From contig CALSQY010000001.1 in assembly GCA_943788615.1 (NCBI GenBank), positions 372,001 through 436,000 of the forward strand: DNA of 64,000 nucleotides, given 5' to 3'. The notes beneath the pieces were generated by a model. It had not been told where the DNA came from. It searched no databases and was given only the letters and a program-made list of their open reading frames with translations. Position numbers and translations under genes: made by a program. Positions 9,360-17,580 of this stretch are shown piece by piece. The DNA comes from UBA4465 sp002292365 (lineage in GTDB: Bacteria > Bacteroidota > Bacteroidia > Cytophagales > Cyclobacteriaceae). Position 1 is the stretch's first letter, and each line of letters begins with the position of its first letter.

Positions 9360-11630
9360 TTAGAATATATCACCTTCATTGACGATGTCATAATATGTTG
9401 AATCTTTTCCGTAGGTCCCCTTATAAATATTACAATCTAATTCGACATTGATTTGTGTTGAGGGTGGAGTGAAGGGTGCTCGCTTATAATCGAGCATTGA
9501 GTCCTGATAGGCTTTTAGCATGAAGTTTTGCCAAATGGGTCGGGCAGTGCGGGCCCCTTGACCTAAAATCCATTCCCTGAATCTAATACTTCGCTCATCT
9601 CCTCCTACCCATGTACCAGCTACTAGGTCTTTGGTAACGCCTATAAACCAACCATCTGAACCATTTTGGGTGGTACCTGTCTTAGCACCTATATCGTTAT
9701 TCTCTTTTAACCAAGGGTCAAGCGATACTCCTGATCCACCTTGCTCTTCTATGGCTCCTTTGAGCATATGTAACATCAGATTAGCTGTTTGCTCGTTCAA
9801 TGCCTCACGTGTTTCAGGAATAAAATATTGTAGAATATTTCCATTTTTATCAGCAATTTTAGTTATATATTCAGGCTTAGTAAAATTCCCCTTATTGACA
9901 AAAGTAGCATAGGCGCCGACCAGTTCATAAAGAGAAACATCATCTGTACCAAGGCATAATGAGGGTACCGCATTCAGGGGGCTGGTAAATCCCAATTTTC
10001 GAGCATAATCAACCACATTGCTTGGTCCGACCTTACTCATAATAAAAGCTGTAATGGAGTTTACAGATCTGGCCATTGCTTGTCTGATCGTCATGACTTC
10101 TCCGCTGTACTGGCCTGACGAATTATTTGGACGCCAGACAGGAGGGATTTGTCCGGGGACGGCGTAGCTGACAGCAGCATCTACGACCTCATAGCACGGC
10201 GAATAGCCATTGTCTATGGCCGCGGTATATACAACGGGCTTAAAGGTAGATCCGGGTTGACGCTTGCCTTGCTTTACATGGTCATATTGAAAATATTTAT
10301 AATTAATGCCGCCAACCCAAGCTTTAATATGACCAGAATTTGGATCCATCGCTAAAAACCCGGCCTGTAGAAAGCGCTTATAATAACGCATAGAATCGAG
10401 CGGACTTAAAAGGGTGTCTTTTTCCCCATCCCATGAGAAAACTTTGATTTTTTTAGGTTGTTCCAGATAATATTTGATCGAATCAGGGGCATCTGAAAAT
10501 TTAAGTTGTAAATTATTGTAAGTGGTCGTTCGTTTGATAGCATTTTCCAAAAAACCTTTGATTTCCTGATTATTTTCATCTATCCAGGGATTTTTATCCT
10601 CCCAATGTACTTCGAATAAAGCCTGTAAACGACTCATTTCTTCGGTAACGGCTGTCTCTGCATATTTTTGTAATCGGCTGTCCAAGGTGGTGTATATTTT
10701 TAGTCCATCGTTGAAAAGGTCATAACCATTTTCTTTGCACCAATTCATCAGTCTATTCCTGATCACTGAGCGAAAATAGGTGGCTAGTCCTTGGTGCTGA
10801 TTGTCTACTTTATAATTAAGAAGCAGTGGTTTTTGGACTAATGAGTCGTATAATGACCTTTCAATAATATCATATTTTAAAAGGTTATATAATACTTCCG
10901 TTCTTTTGGCTTTGGCATCGTTGGGATTATAAACAGGATTGTAACGGGTAGGTTTATTGATGGATCCAATGAGGCTGGCTGATTCTTGGTAATCAAGTTC
11001 TGAGGGGAGTTTGTTAAAAAAGGTTTTTGCAGCAACCTGTATGCCAAAGGAATTAGAGCCATACTCCACTGTATTTAAATACATGGCGAGAATTTCTTCT
11101 TTGGTATACGACTGTTCTAGTTGGAGGGCGATGATCCATTCTTTCAATTTGGTAACAATTTGCCCTAAACTAGAAATAGTATAAATCGCCCCTTGATTTT
11201 GAGAATTGGTACCATATAAATTTTCTGCTAATTGCATGGTCAGCGTACTTCCACCACCTTTAAATTGGAAGGTTAACTTTCCAAAGATTGCTCGAAGTAA
11301 AGCTTTAAGATCTATTCCCGAATGCTCTTTAAATCTATAATCTTCGGTTACCAACAAGGTATTGATTAATTCAGGAGAAAGTTCATCGTAAATAATGGCT
11401 GTTCGATTTTTCCTAAAATATTTTCCAAGAGAGACGCCGTCAGCACTGATCAATTCGGATGACAAATCTGTTTTGGGTTTTTCTAAATCGCTTAAACTAG
11501 GAAGTCCTCCAAAAAGGCCCATAGTATCATTTTTGACCATATAAATAAATGTCGGCGCACCTATAAATATGGAACAAAATAAAAGCCAGAAAAAAAGGCT
11601 CATCATACGGACGTATTTTTTTTGATTCAT
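9360..11630 (-). CDS. class A penicillin-binding protein (PBP1A-type transglycosylase/transpeptidase)
   Basis: 756 residues from the ATG at 11630; a TTG six codons earlier is less likely because the ATG lies 1 nt past the stop of the preceding gene. One N-terminal transmembrane helix (about 10-32) anchors a GT51 glycosyltransferase domain (TEDYRFKEHSGID, GGSTLTMQLAENLY, and the LNTVEYGSNSFGIQ region) and a transpeptidase domain with SxxK (GSTFKPV), SxN (SVNSITA) and KTGTT motifs. It polymerises and cross-links peptidoglycan on the periplasmic side of the inner membrane. It sits between the porW/sprE-like gene and uvrC; this neighbourhood, next to the gld cluster, is familiar in Cytophagales. 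Confidence 0.93.
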   Translation of the reverse strand: MNQKKYVRMMSLFFWLLFCSIFIGAPTFIYMVKNDTMGLFGGLPSLSDLEKPKTDLSSELISADGVSLGKYFRKNRTAIIYDELSPELINTLLVTEDYRFKEHSGIDLKALLRAIFGKLTFQFKGGGSTLTMQLAENLYGTNSQNQGAIYTISSLGQIVTKLKEWIIALQLEQSYTKEEILAMYLNTVEYGSNSFGIQVAAKTFFNKLPSELDYQESASLIGSINKPTRYNPVYNPNDAKAKRTEVLYNLLKYDIIERSLYDSLVQKPLLLNYKVDNQHQGLATYFRSVIRNRLMNWCKENGYDLFNDGLKIYTTLDSRLQKYAETAVTEEMSRLQALFEVHWEDKNPWIDENNQEIKGFLENAIKRTTTYNNLQLKFSDAPDSIKYYLEQPKKIKVFSWDGEKDTLLSPLDSMRYYKRFLQAGFLAMDPNSGHIKAWVGGINYKYFQYDHVKQGKRQPGSTFKPVVYTAAIDNGYSPCYEVVDAAVSYAVPGQIPPVWRPNNSSGQYSGEVMTIRQAMARSVNSITAFIMSKVGPSNVVDYARKLGFTSPLNAVPSLCLGTDDVSLYELVGAYATFVNKGNFTKPEYITKIADKNGNILQYFIPETREALNEQTANLMLHMLKGAIEEQGGSGVSLDPWLKENNDIGAKTGTTQNGSDGWFIGVTKDLVAGTWVGGDERSIRFREWILGQGARTARPIWQNFMLKAYQDSMLDYKRAPFTPPSTQINVELDCNIYKGTYGKDSTYYDIVNEGDIF

Positions 11631-11631
11631 G

Positions 11632-14238
11632 CTAATAATACTTGTCAAAAAATGTAAGGTAGGAGTCTAAGTCTTTAGTCTTATAAAAGATGTCAAAATT
11701 TTCTTTGGTCATGATGAGGTTGATCCATTTTTCTTTTTCAGCGGAATCAAGCAGATTTACTTCAATTTCAGAACGAAATTTTTGGGCAGCTTCTAGGTTA
11801 CTAAAGGGTGTTACCATAACAATAGAATAGGTTTTATCGAAAACCAGATTACCAGTAATGAGGTTTGAATTTTGAATGCGAAGGTAATCATCTATCAAGG
11901 ATGAGACAGAGGTTTTAAGATCAATGTCCGAGGGATATAAATAAAGAAAATAATGTTCTCGATTAGTATTTGTGATATACTTTGCTTTTGAAGCGCTGAA
12001 TAGATTAATCTGGAAGGCTTCGGAAACGGTAATAAGTTCTTTCGCATATTTAATTAATTCACTCGTGGGTTGATCCTCGATAAAATTATTTAATTCAAAT
12101 TGGTATTTATAAATACCATCAGTCTTCCCAAAACAGAGGGCTCTTAAGAGTAATAAATAGTCTACAAATTCGTTTTCCATTTCAGATGACAAAGCGCTGT
12201 CAATCAATGACATAGATTTTTTATAAGCACCATTATTGTAGTGATGATAGGCGGTTTTATAAACTTTTTGTAATGCAATTTTTAACCTGTCATTGTCTTC
12301 AATATAATTGGGATTGATTACAAGTTTGGCATAAATAGAATCAGGATAAGACAAAATAAGCTGATCAGCCGCACTCAGACTTGCCAATGAGTCATATTCT
12401 TTATTGAGTAAATAAAGTTGATAGAGGATTTCTGCACGGTAGGTACCTTTCGGGAATCTGTTGATGAGCTTGTTAAAAGTATATATGGCATTGAGGGGCT
12501 CCTTTAGTTCGAAATTATAAATTTTCCCAAGCTCATACAATGCCTTTTCTATTTCATTTAGAAGTCTATTCAATTGGATAGAATCTCTTGGGATAGCAGC
12601 CAATAAAGAATTTTTTGCTTCGACTATATCGAACTCGGTATTTTTTTCTTCTGTTTCTTTTGTATTGTTTTTAGAATTACTCTGTGATGCCAAAACCTCA
12701 GGATTAGTTAAGGAATTATTATTATTATTTTGTCTTCTCCAATGATCATTTAAACTTCTTTGACCCCATTTTTGTTTGAATGCTGCTAATCCTTTACTCA
12801 CAACAAGACTATTGTAAAAATACCATTCTCCTTGTTTCGATGCTGAAAGAGCTACCTGATTTTCGTTGTTGTAAAATTGGACATTATTGGAAGAATGGGC
12901 TTCTTTTTTTGCCTGTACTTTGGCTTTTTTGGTTTCAATTTCTTGATGATCAAGTACTGCATTGACCAAAATATCTAAGGAATCATTGCTAATGAGGGTC
13001 AAATTGATCAAGCTATCATTTTTTGAAATGGTATTGATATGGGTGACAAATTCATTAAGAATTTCTTTCCTGCTCAATGAAGCTGCATACTCTTTTTCGT
13101 CTTTGGGTAAAAGGGTCATTGTACTGTCATAATATACTTTGGCAAGTCTGAAATCCATTTTATTATCGTAATAAATCTGAGCCAATTTCAGGTAAGCATA
13201 AGCTTTTTGTCGGGGATCAATGGTATTGTTAGCAATAGACATTTTATAATTCAAAATAGCCAAATCTAAAGCTCCTTTTTTAAATTCATATTCAGCCATT
13301 CGAAAATAAATTTTATCTTTATGATCTGTATTTTTTCGATCTTGCAAGAGTTTTTTGAAATGCTTGAGGGTCTTTTTTTCGTAAGAAAGATCATCGATAG
13401 GCGTCACTTCAACCATGTAGAGTTTTGAGAAAAAAGAAAGTTCATAACTTTTACTATGTTTCATAGCTTTTCTATAATAACGAAAGGCACTCAGATCATC
13501 TTCTATTTTCTGATGGGTTTGACCGGCTATGAACTCTATTCTAGCTCTATCTGGGTTGCGTTTTAGATACTTTACAGCCATCTTTAAATTTTCGGCTACG
13601 GCTGTATTTTCTTCAATTTTTTGATAGTAATAGGCCTTATTTAAATAGTAGACAAGCATATTATCATCAGATATTTTTTCGTTTTCCAGGTAGGCAATAA
13701 CGGCTTGTGCATTTTGATATTCGTAGGCCTCACAGAAAGTTCTGATGAGTTGAGATAAGGCAAGATGTTGTATGTTTTTGTTTTCGCCGAATTTATTGAT
13801 CCACTTGAAGGTTTCGATGGCCTCGGGAAATTCGGAACCATAAAGGCGGGCTTTTCCAACGAGAATGTAAGCATCATCTTGCCATTTTGATGCTGGATGT
13901 CTTTCGATTGCAATCGAGGCTTTTTCTATGCAATCTAATAAGGTAGCTTCTAATGATTTAGAATCTGTGGTATCAAAAGGGGCAAAAATAGGGAGAGTTC
14001 TATTATAGTTCCATTTGTATTTATTAAAAATTCTAGCTTCAATTTCTTTGATTTTTTCGCGAGCAATAAAGTAGCCATTATAATGTGCTGTGAGGTCGTG
14101 ATATCCAGAATTGATGATTCCATTCGATTGACTCAAAGTAGGCACTATTAGGACAATAACAAATAATGGAGTCAAAAAATATCGCAAAAGGCTCAAATTA
14201 CAGGTTGAATTAGAAAACTTGTTTCGGGACAAGTACAA
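11632..14238 (-). CDS. PorW/SprE-like TPR protein of the type IX secretion system
   Basis: Up to 868 residues. The N-terminus of the mature protein, with DLTAHYNGYFIAREKIKE, is the hallmark of PorW/SprE proteins, followed by many tetratricopeptide-type helical repeats through about residue 750. SprE is needed for gliding and T9SS in Flavobacterium, and PorW has been reported to link PorE to the PorK/N ring. A hydrophobic segment (about 20-38) looks like a signal peptide but there is no lipobox Cys where most homologues have one. No ATG start is available: the frame opens at TTG codons at 14238, 14232, 14196, 14187 or 14175, and I cannot tell which is used. A low-complexity Asn/Lys/Glu region lies near residues 500-545. 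Confidence 0.75.
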   Translation of the reverse strand: MYLSRNKFSNSTCNLSLLRYFLTPLFVIVLIVPTLSQSNGIINSGYHDLTAHYNGYFIAREKIKEIEARIFNKYKWNYNRTLPIFAPFDTTDSKSLEATLLDCIEKASIAIERHPASKWQDDAYILVGKARLYGSEFPEAIETFKWINKFGENKNIQHLALSQLIRTFCEAYEYQNAQAVIAYLENEKISDDNMLVYYLNKAYYYQKIEENTAVAENLKMAVKYLKRNPDRARIEFIAGQTHQKIEDDLSAFRYYRKAMKHSKSYELSFFSKLYMVEVTPIDDLSYEKKTLKHFKKLLQDRKNTDHKDKIYFRMAEYEFKKGALDLAILNYKMSIANNTIDPRQKAYAYLKLAQIYYDNKMDFRLAKVYYDSTMTLLPKDEKEYAASLSRKEILNEFVTHINTISKNDSLINLTLISNDSLDILVNAVLDHQEIETKKAKVQAKKEAHSSNNVQFYNNENQVALSASKQGEWYFYNSLVVSKGLAAFKQKWGQRSLNDHWRRQNNNNNSLTNPEVLASQSNSKNNTKETEEKNTEFDIVEAKNSLLAAIPRDSIQLNRLLNEIEKALYELGKIYNFELKEPLNAIYTFNKLINRFPKGTYRAEILYQLYLLNKEYDSLASLSAADQLILSYPDSIYAKLVINPNYIEDNDRLKIALQKVYKTAYHHYNNGAYKKSMSLIDSALSSEMENEFVDYLLLLRALCFGKTDGIYKYQFELNNFIEDQPTSELIKYAKELITVSEAFQINLFSASKAKYITNTNREHYFLYLYPSDIDLKTSVSSLIDDYLRIQNSNLITGNLVFDKTYSIVMVTPFSNLEAAQKFRSEIEVNLLDSAEKEKWINLIMTKENFDIFYKTKDLDSYLTFFDKYY

Positions 14239-14243
14239 TCATA

Positions 14244-14251
14244 CAAAGATA
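14244..14251 (-). promoter_or_regulatory. -7 element for the porW/sprE-like gene
   Basis: On the minus strand this reads TATCTTTG, an exact match to the Bacteroidota -7 box TAnnTTTG. No TTG lies 19 bp upstream (AAT instead), so the -33 box is poor. Transcription would begin close to the earliest TTG start codon. Its -33 zone overlaps the opposite-facing -7 box at 14268-14275. Confidence 0.5.
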
Positions 14252-14267
14252 AAAGAATGGCTTTTAA

Positions 14268-14275
14268 TATATTTG
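14268..14275 (+). promoter_or_regulatory. -7 element for the M23 peptidase/bactofilin operon
   Basis: TATATTTG matches TAnnTTTG exactly and lies 20 bp before the TTG start of the M23 gene. No clear -33 TTG is seen; that position falls within the opposing -7 box at 14244-14251. Confidence 0.45.
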
Positions 14276-14295
14276 TATAAAAATAGTCAAAAATT

Positions 14296-15165
14296 TTGTC
14301 TCAAAAACGCACATTTTCTAACTGGTTAACGAATAGATATCTTCTTATCGTACGAAACGAAGAGGATTTCTCAGAAAAAAGAACTCTTATTTTCAATTAT
14401 GGCCGATTGATTTTATTGTTGGCATTCATATTTATTTTATCAATGACCTTGTCTGTTTTAAGTGTAAATACGGTACTGAAACAATGGTTTGATCCTCGTT
14501 ATGCAGAAATGGAAGCCAATAGGCAGGTTTTGAATTTGACCCTGATGTTGGATTCCTTACAGAATGAAGTTCAAGTCAAAAATAATTATATTCAAAACGT
14601 GAAGTATATTTTAGAGGGACAAAATTTGGATAGTTTGTCTTCAAGTAATAAAGTACTGTCTAATTCTACCTTGGGAAATATTAATTTGTCGCCTGCGCTG
14701 AGTCCGTTGGATTCTCAGTTTAGGGCTGAATATGAGAGTTCAGATCTAGGTTTGGTTTCTCTTAATTTTAATCGATCAGAGGATGAACTACGTGAAATAG
14801 TATTTTTTACGCCTTTAGAAGGGATTATCACCAATAACTTTGATCCTAAAGAGGATCACTTTGGGATAGATATTGTTTCTCAAGAAAACGAACCAATCAA
14901 GGCCTTGGCAGACGGAATTGTTATTATGGCTTCATGGACACTAGATGGGGGGTACGTTTTGGTTATCCAACACAGCGGTAATTTGATATCTATTTACAAG
15001 CATAATTCGGAATTATTAAAAAGTGTTGGTAATTTTGTAGAATCAGGTGAAATTGTGTCCATAATAGGTAATACAGGAGAGCTTACCTCAGGACCCCATT
15101 TACATTTTGAGCTTTGGTTCAAAGAACAAGCAGTAAACCCAGAAGATTATGTAAATGTTAGATAA
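14296..15165 (+). CDS. membrane-anchored M23 family metallopeptidase
   Basis: 289 residues. One transmembrane helix (about 33-55) follows a short cytoplasmic tail; next comes a coiled-coil-like stretch (about 65-110) and a C-terminal LytM/M23 domain (about 175-285). Zinc ligands are visible as DHFGIDI (His and Asp) and GPHLHFEL (HxH), with a further His in IYKHNSE, so it should be an active peptidoglycan endopeptidase acting in the periplasm. The start is TTG: an in-frame TAG lies 10-12 nt upstream and the next in-frame ATG would fall in the membrane helix. The N-terminal NWLTNRYLLIVRNEE is typical of Cytophagales homologues. It is followed 3 bp later by the bactofilin gene. Confidence 0.88.
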   Translation: MSQKRTFSNWLTNRYLLIVRNEEDFSEKRTLIFNYGRLILLLAFIFILSMTLSVLSVNTVLKQWFDPRYAEMEANRQVLNLTLMLDSLQNEVQVKNNYIQNVKYILEGQNLDSLSSSNKVLSNSTLGNINLSPALSPLDSQFRAEYESSDLGLVSLNFNRSEDELREIVFFTPLEGIITNNFDPKEDHFGIDIVSQENEPIKALADGIVIMASWTLDGGYVLVIQHSGNLISIYKHNSELLKSVGNFVESGEIVSIIGNTGELTSGPHLHFELWFKEQAVNPEDYVNVR

Positions 15166-15168
15166 AAT

Positions 15169-15636
15169 ATGTGGAATAAGAATAACCAAAAAAACATGGA
15201 AGATCCAAGTAATTCAAGTAATATCATCTCTAAAGGCACTATTTTAACAGGAAATCTACAGGCGCATGGAAATGTTAGAGTAGAAGGAAAAATTATTGGG
15301 GATGTTACCACACGTGCAAAATTGGCCTTAGGGAGTTCCTCCGTAATTCAGGGGAACATATTAGCCAATAATGCAGAGTTTGCAGGTGCTATAATAGGGA
15401 ATGTTCAAATCGCCGAGCAACTGACGTTGAAATCTTCGGCTACCATTAAAGGAGATCTAACCGTTAATAAACTGGTTATAGAAATAGGATCTCAATTTAA
15501 TGGGAAATGTAGAATGGGGGTTAAGTTCGCGGAAATAGTAATTCAAGAGCCCTCAGATCCTAAGCAATTAAATAGAAAAGAAAAAAAAGAGAAGACAGAA
15601 GAAATTGTACCCTTCCTCAAAAAAGCCGAATCCTGA
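15169..15636 (+). CDS. bactofilin (polymer-forming cytoskeletal protein)
   Basis: 155 residues. The core (about 25-125) has the repeated beta-helix pattern of bactofilins (DUF583): SKGTILTGNLQAHGNVRVEG, then further 'ATIKGDL' and 'GSSVIQGNI' repeats. Bactofilins polymerise without nucleotide into filaments that place cell-wall enzymes, and pairing with an M23 peptidase gene (3 bp upstream) is a well-known arrangement. A second ATG at 15196 is an alternative start. The charged C-terminal tail overlaps the start of atpZ by 32 nt. Confidence 0.9.
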   Translation: MWNKNNQKNMEDPSNSSNIISKGTILTGNLQAHGNVRVEGKIIGDVTTRAKLALGSSSVIQGNILANNAEFAGAIIGNVQIAEQLTLKSSATIKGDLTVNKLVIEIGSQFNGKCRMGVKFAEIVIQEPSDPKQLNRKEKKEKTEEIVPFLKKAES

Positions 15637-15826
15637 TACTAAAACAAGATTAGGGAGTTTTGCAGGGTTGTCTTTTCAGCTATTCACCTTCAATTTGACA
15701 ATTTTTTGGCTAGGTAATTTCATTGATCAGAAATTTGAGCTTCAATGGCCTATTTTTTTATTGATGGCCATACTATTGAGTGTTTTTGGTTCTTTATGGT
15801 ATTTGATCAAGAAGACTTCAAAATGA
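15605..15826 (+). CDS. AtpZ/AtpI family protein
   Basis: 73 residues with two transmembrane helices (about 17-38 and 47-67), the size and topology of the AtpZ/AtpI family found at the head of ATP synthase operons, where it is thought to help c-ring assembly or ion uptake. The start is a TTG inside the bactofilin gene (32-nt overlap); no ATG is available before the second helix. Its TGA overlaps the ATG of the next gene (ATGA). Confidence 0.75.
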   Translation: MYPSSKKPNPDTKTRLGSFAGLSFQLFTFNLTIFWLGNFIDQKFELQWPIFLLMAILLSVFGSLWYLIKKTSK

Positions 15827-16182
15827 AGTTTTTCTACCAATCGGTCGCGCTCAGTATCGTTTTTACTATTCTTTGGATATTTGAAGAGCAGTTACCTTTC
15901 CCATTGCATCGAGATTCCCCGGGAATTATTGGATTTTTCTTTATTCAATCCATGATTATGTCTTGGCTGTTTGTTAAGGCCCGAAAAAAAGTAGATAAAT
16001 TCGTAGTCTATTTTTTAGGTGCTACGGTCTTTAGATTGTTGACTGCTGTTCTTTTATTGATATTTTTTTTACTCATTAAGGATCAAAATTTTAAGCTTTT
16101 GTCTTTCGAAATAATTGTCCTTTATTTGGCGCACCTTGTATTTGAATTACGCTACGTATGGTTTAACTTGCAGCAAAATTGA
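15823..16182 (+). CDS. small membrane protein of the ATP synthase operon (AtpI-like)
   Basis: 119 residues from the ATG at 15823, chosen because it overlaps the upstream TGA by 4 nt. Four predicted transmembrane helices (about 5-22, 36-53, 65-87, 95-113). Its place between atpZ and atpB is the usual position of a poorly conserved membrane protein in Bacteroidota atp operons; it may serve as an assembly factor like AtpI. Sequence alone does not assign a family. Confidence 0.7.
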   Translation: MKFFYQSVALSIVFTILWIFEEQLPFPLHRDSPGIIGFFFIQSMIMSWLFVKARKKVDKFVVYFLGATVFRLLTAVLLLIFFLLIKDQNFKLLSFEIIVLYLAHLVFELRYVWFNLQQN

Positions 16183-16198
16183 GCGGTGAAAAAAAAAT

Positions 16199-16335
16199 AT
16201 GACGAAGGACGGCAGCGTTAAAAATTTGTAAAAAACTGATTATCTGCGGGTTAATTTGTTTATTTTCGATGAGCAGTCTTCAGCAGAGCCTATGCATCCG
16301 ATGCTTCCGAAGGAGAAGGTTTCAATCCAGGGGAT
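16199..16335 (+). other. disrupted leader (signal-peptide) coding region of atpB
   Basis: The 153-bp gap before the atpB ATG holds what looks like the expected N-terminal leader, but in three frames. ATG at 16199 gives MTKDGSV and then a stop; skipping one base near 16220 continues as KKLIICGLICLFSMS; skipping another near 16272-16276 continues as RAYASDASEGEGFNPGD straight into the annotated MINHHIKDAHGW. Joined, this is a good signal peptide ending in AYA. AtpB of Cytophagales commonly carries such a leader. Either the leader is broken (two extra bases), the sequence has errors, or translation simply begins at 16336. Confidence 0.55.
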
Positions 16336-17220
16336 ATGATCAATCACCATATAAAAGATGCCCATGGTTGGGAGATTACTCATGGGGTGGTCGTACCGCT
16401 CCCGATCATCCTGTATTCTGAGCCTGACGGTTTGATGATTTTTTCGTCCAGTAATTTTTTCAACAATGCACATGAAGAAGTAGCCTACAAAGGTTATTTA
16501 TTATCACATGAACACATATCAAGAGTGGACGGTCAGCCCGTATATGACTTTTCAATAACTAAAAATGTTTTATTTATTTTTATAGATGCGACTATTATGC
16601 TGTTGGTTTTCTTCGCGATTGCTCGTGGATACAAGAAAAATGTAGGTAAGGCTCCAAAGGGGGTTCAATCCCTCTTCGAGCCAGTAATCATATACATCCG
16701 AGACGAAGTGGTGAAGCCAAGCATAGGAGATAATTATCAAAAATATTTACCCTACCTTTTGACCCTATTTTTTTTCATTTGGTTTGGAAACTTACTGGGA
16801 CTCATACCAGGAGCAGCCAACATGACAGGAAACATTGCTATTACAGCCGTATTGGCCCTTGGCACCTTTTTTATTACTAACTTTAGTGGTAAAAGGGCTT
16901 ATTGGTCACACATTTTTTGGACCCCAGGAGTGCCTTGGTGGTTGAGGCCGATCATATTACCTGTAGAGCTTATAGGTGTCCTTACCAAGCCAGTTTCTTT
17001 AATGGTGAGACTTTTTGTTTCGATTACGGCAGGACACATTGTTGTGTTGAGTTTGGTAAGCCTGACTTTCATATTCCATTCTTGGATGGTAGGTTTTGGA
17101 AGTACGGTCATTGTTACTTTGATTACGATAATAGAATTGCTTGTAGCTACTATACAAGCATATGTTTTTACGATGTTTACTTCGCTCTACATAGGTATGG
17201 CGGTAGAAGAGCATCACTAA
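16336..17220 (+). CDS. atpB: ATP synthase subunit a (F0)
   Basis: 294 residues from the ATG at 16336. Subunit a forms the proton half-channels next to the c-ring. Five to six transmembrane helices are visible from about residue 80 onward. The essential arginine lies in SLMVRLFVSITAGH (about residue 223); the usual G/A-N-M after RLF is V-S-I here, so the common Asn is Ser. A C-terminal IIELLVATIQAYVFTMFTSLYI matches the last helix of the family. The soluble N-terminal part (about 1-75) is typical of the long Bacteroidota form, but the leader that normally precedes it is out of frame (see 16199-16335). Confidence 0.92.
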   Translation: MINHHIKDAHGWEITHGVVVPLPIILYSEPDGLMIFSSSNFFNNAHEEVAYKGYLLSHEHISRVDGQPVYDFSITKNVLFIFIDATIMLLVFFAIARGYKKNVGKAPKGVQSLFEPVIIYIRDEVVKPSIGDNYQKYLPYLLTLFFFIWFGNLLGLIPGAANMTGNIAITAVLALGTFFITNFSGKRAYWSHIFWTPGVPWWLRPIILPVELIGVLTKPVSLMVRLFVSITAGHIVVLSLVSLTFIFHSWMVGFGSTVIVTLITIIELLVATIQAYVFTMFTSLYIGMAVEEHH

Positions 17221-17250
17221 AGAAAATGTTCACTTTTTAAATATATAAAT

Positions 17251-17508
17251 ATGTTACTTTCAATGTTAATGGATATGCAGTTTGCAGTCATGGGCGCTGG
17301 TATCGGTGCGGGTCTTGTCGCTATAGGTGCTGGTATCGGTATCGGTCAAATCGGAGGATCCGCAATGGAAGCCATGGCACGTCAGCCTGAAGCTTTCGGT
17401 AAAATCCAAACAGCTATGCTTGTCATTGCAGCTCTAGTTGAGGTTATCGCCTTATTTGGCGTAGTCGTCTGTTTCCTAATTTATACAGCAGGAACCGCCG
17501 CGGCTTAA
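17251..17508 (+). CDS. atpE: ATP synthase subunit c (F0)
   Basis: 85-residue hairpin of two transmembrane helices that forms the rotating c-ring. The first helix has the Gly/Ala-rich packing motif (GAGIGAGLVAIGAGIGIG), the loop is ARQPE, and the ion-binding glutamate is in ALVEVIALF. No Gln in helix 1 and no Ser/Thr after the Glu, as Na+-binding c subunits have, so proton coupling is expected. It is followed by a strong hairpin before atpF. Confidence 0.95.
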   Translation: MLLSMLMDMQFAVMGAGIGAGLVAIGAGIGIGQIGGSAMEAMARQPEAFGKIQTAMLVIAALVEVIALFGVVVCFLIYTAGTAAA

Positions 17509-17515
17509 CAATTTA

Positions 17516-17561
17516 AAGGAATTAATCATTCACATTAGGTGTTGATTAATTCCTTATTTTT
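17516..17561 (+). terminator. 13-bp perfect hairpin between atpE and atpF
   Basis: AAGGAATTAATCA (17516-17528) and TGATTAATTCCTT (17543-17555) are exact inverted repeats; CAC/GTG (17531-17533, 17539-17541) can add three more pairs at the loop. A short T run (17557-17561) follows. It begins 8 bp past the atpE stop and ends before the atpF ATG. It could be a partial terminator or a 3' stabiliser that raises subunit c over the others. Structure is seen; effect is inferred. Confidence 0.7.
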
Positions 17562-17580
17562 GAACAAAAAAAATAGAAAT

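Noticed and set aside
16902..17240. 112-codon open frame overlapping atpB in another frame
   Set aside because: Fully inside the conserved atpB coding region; a frame shadow.
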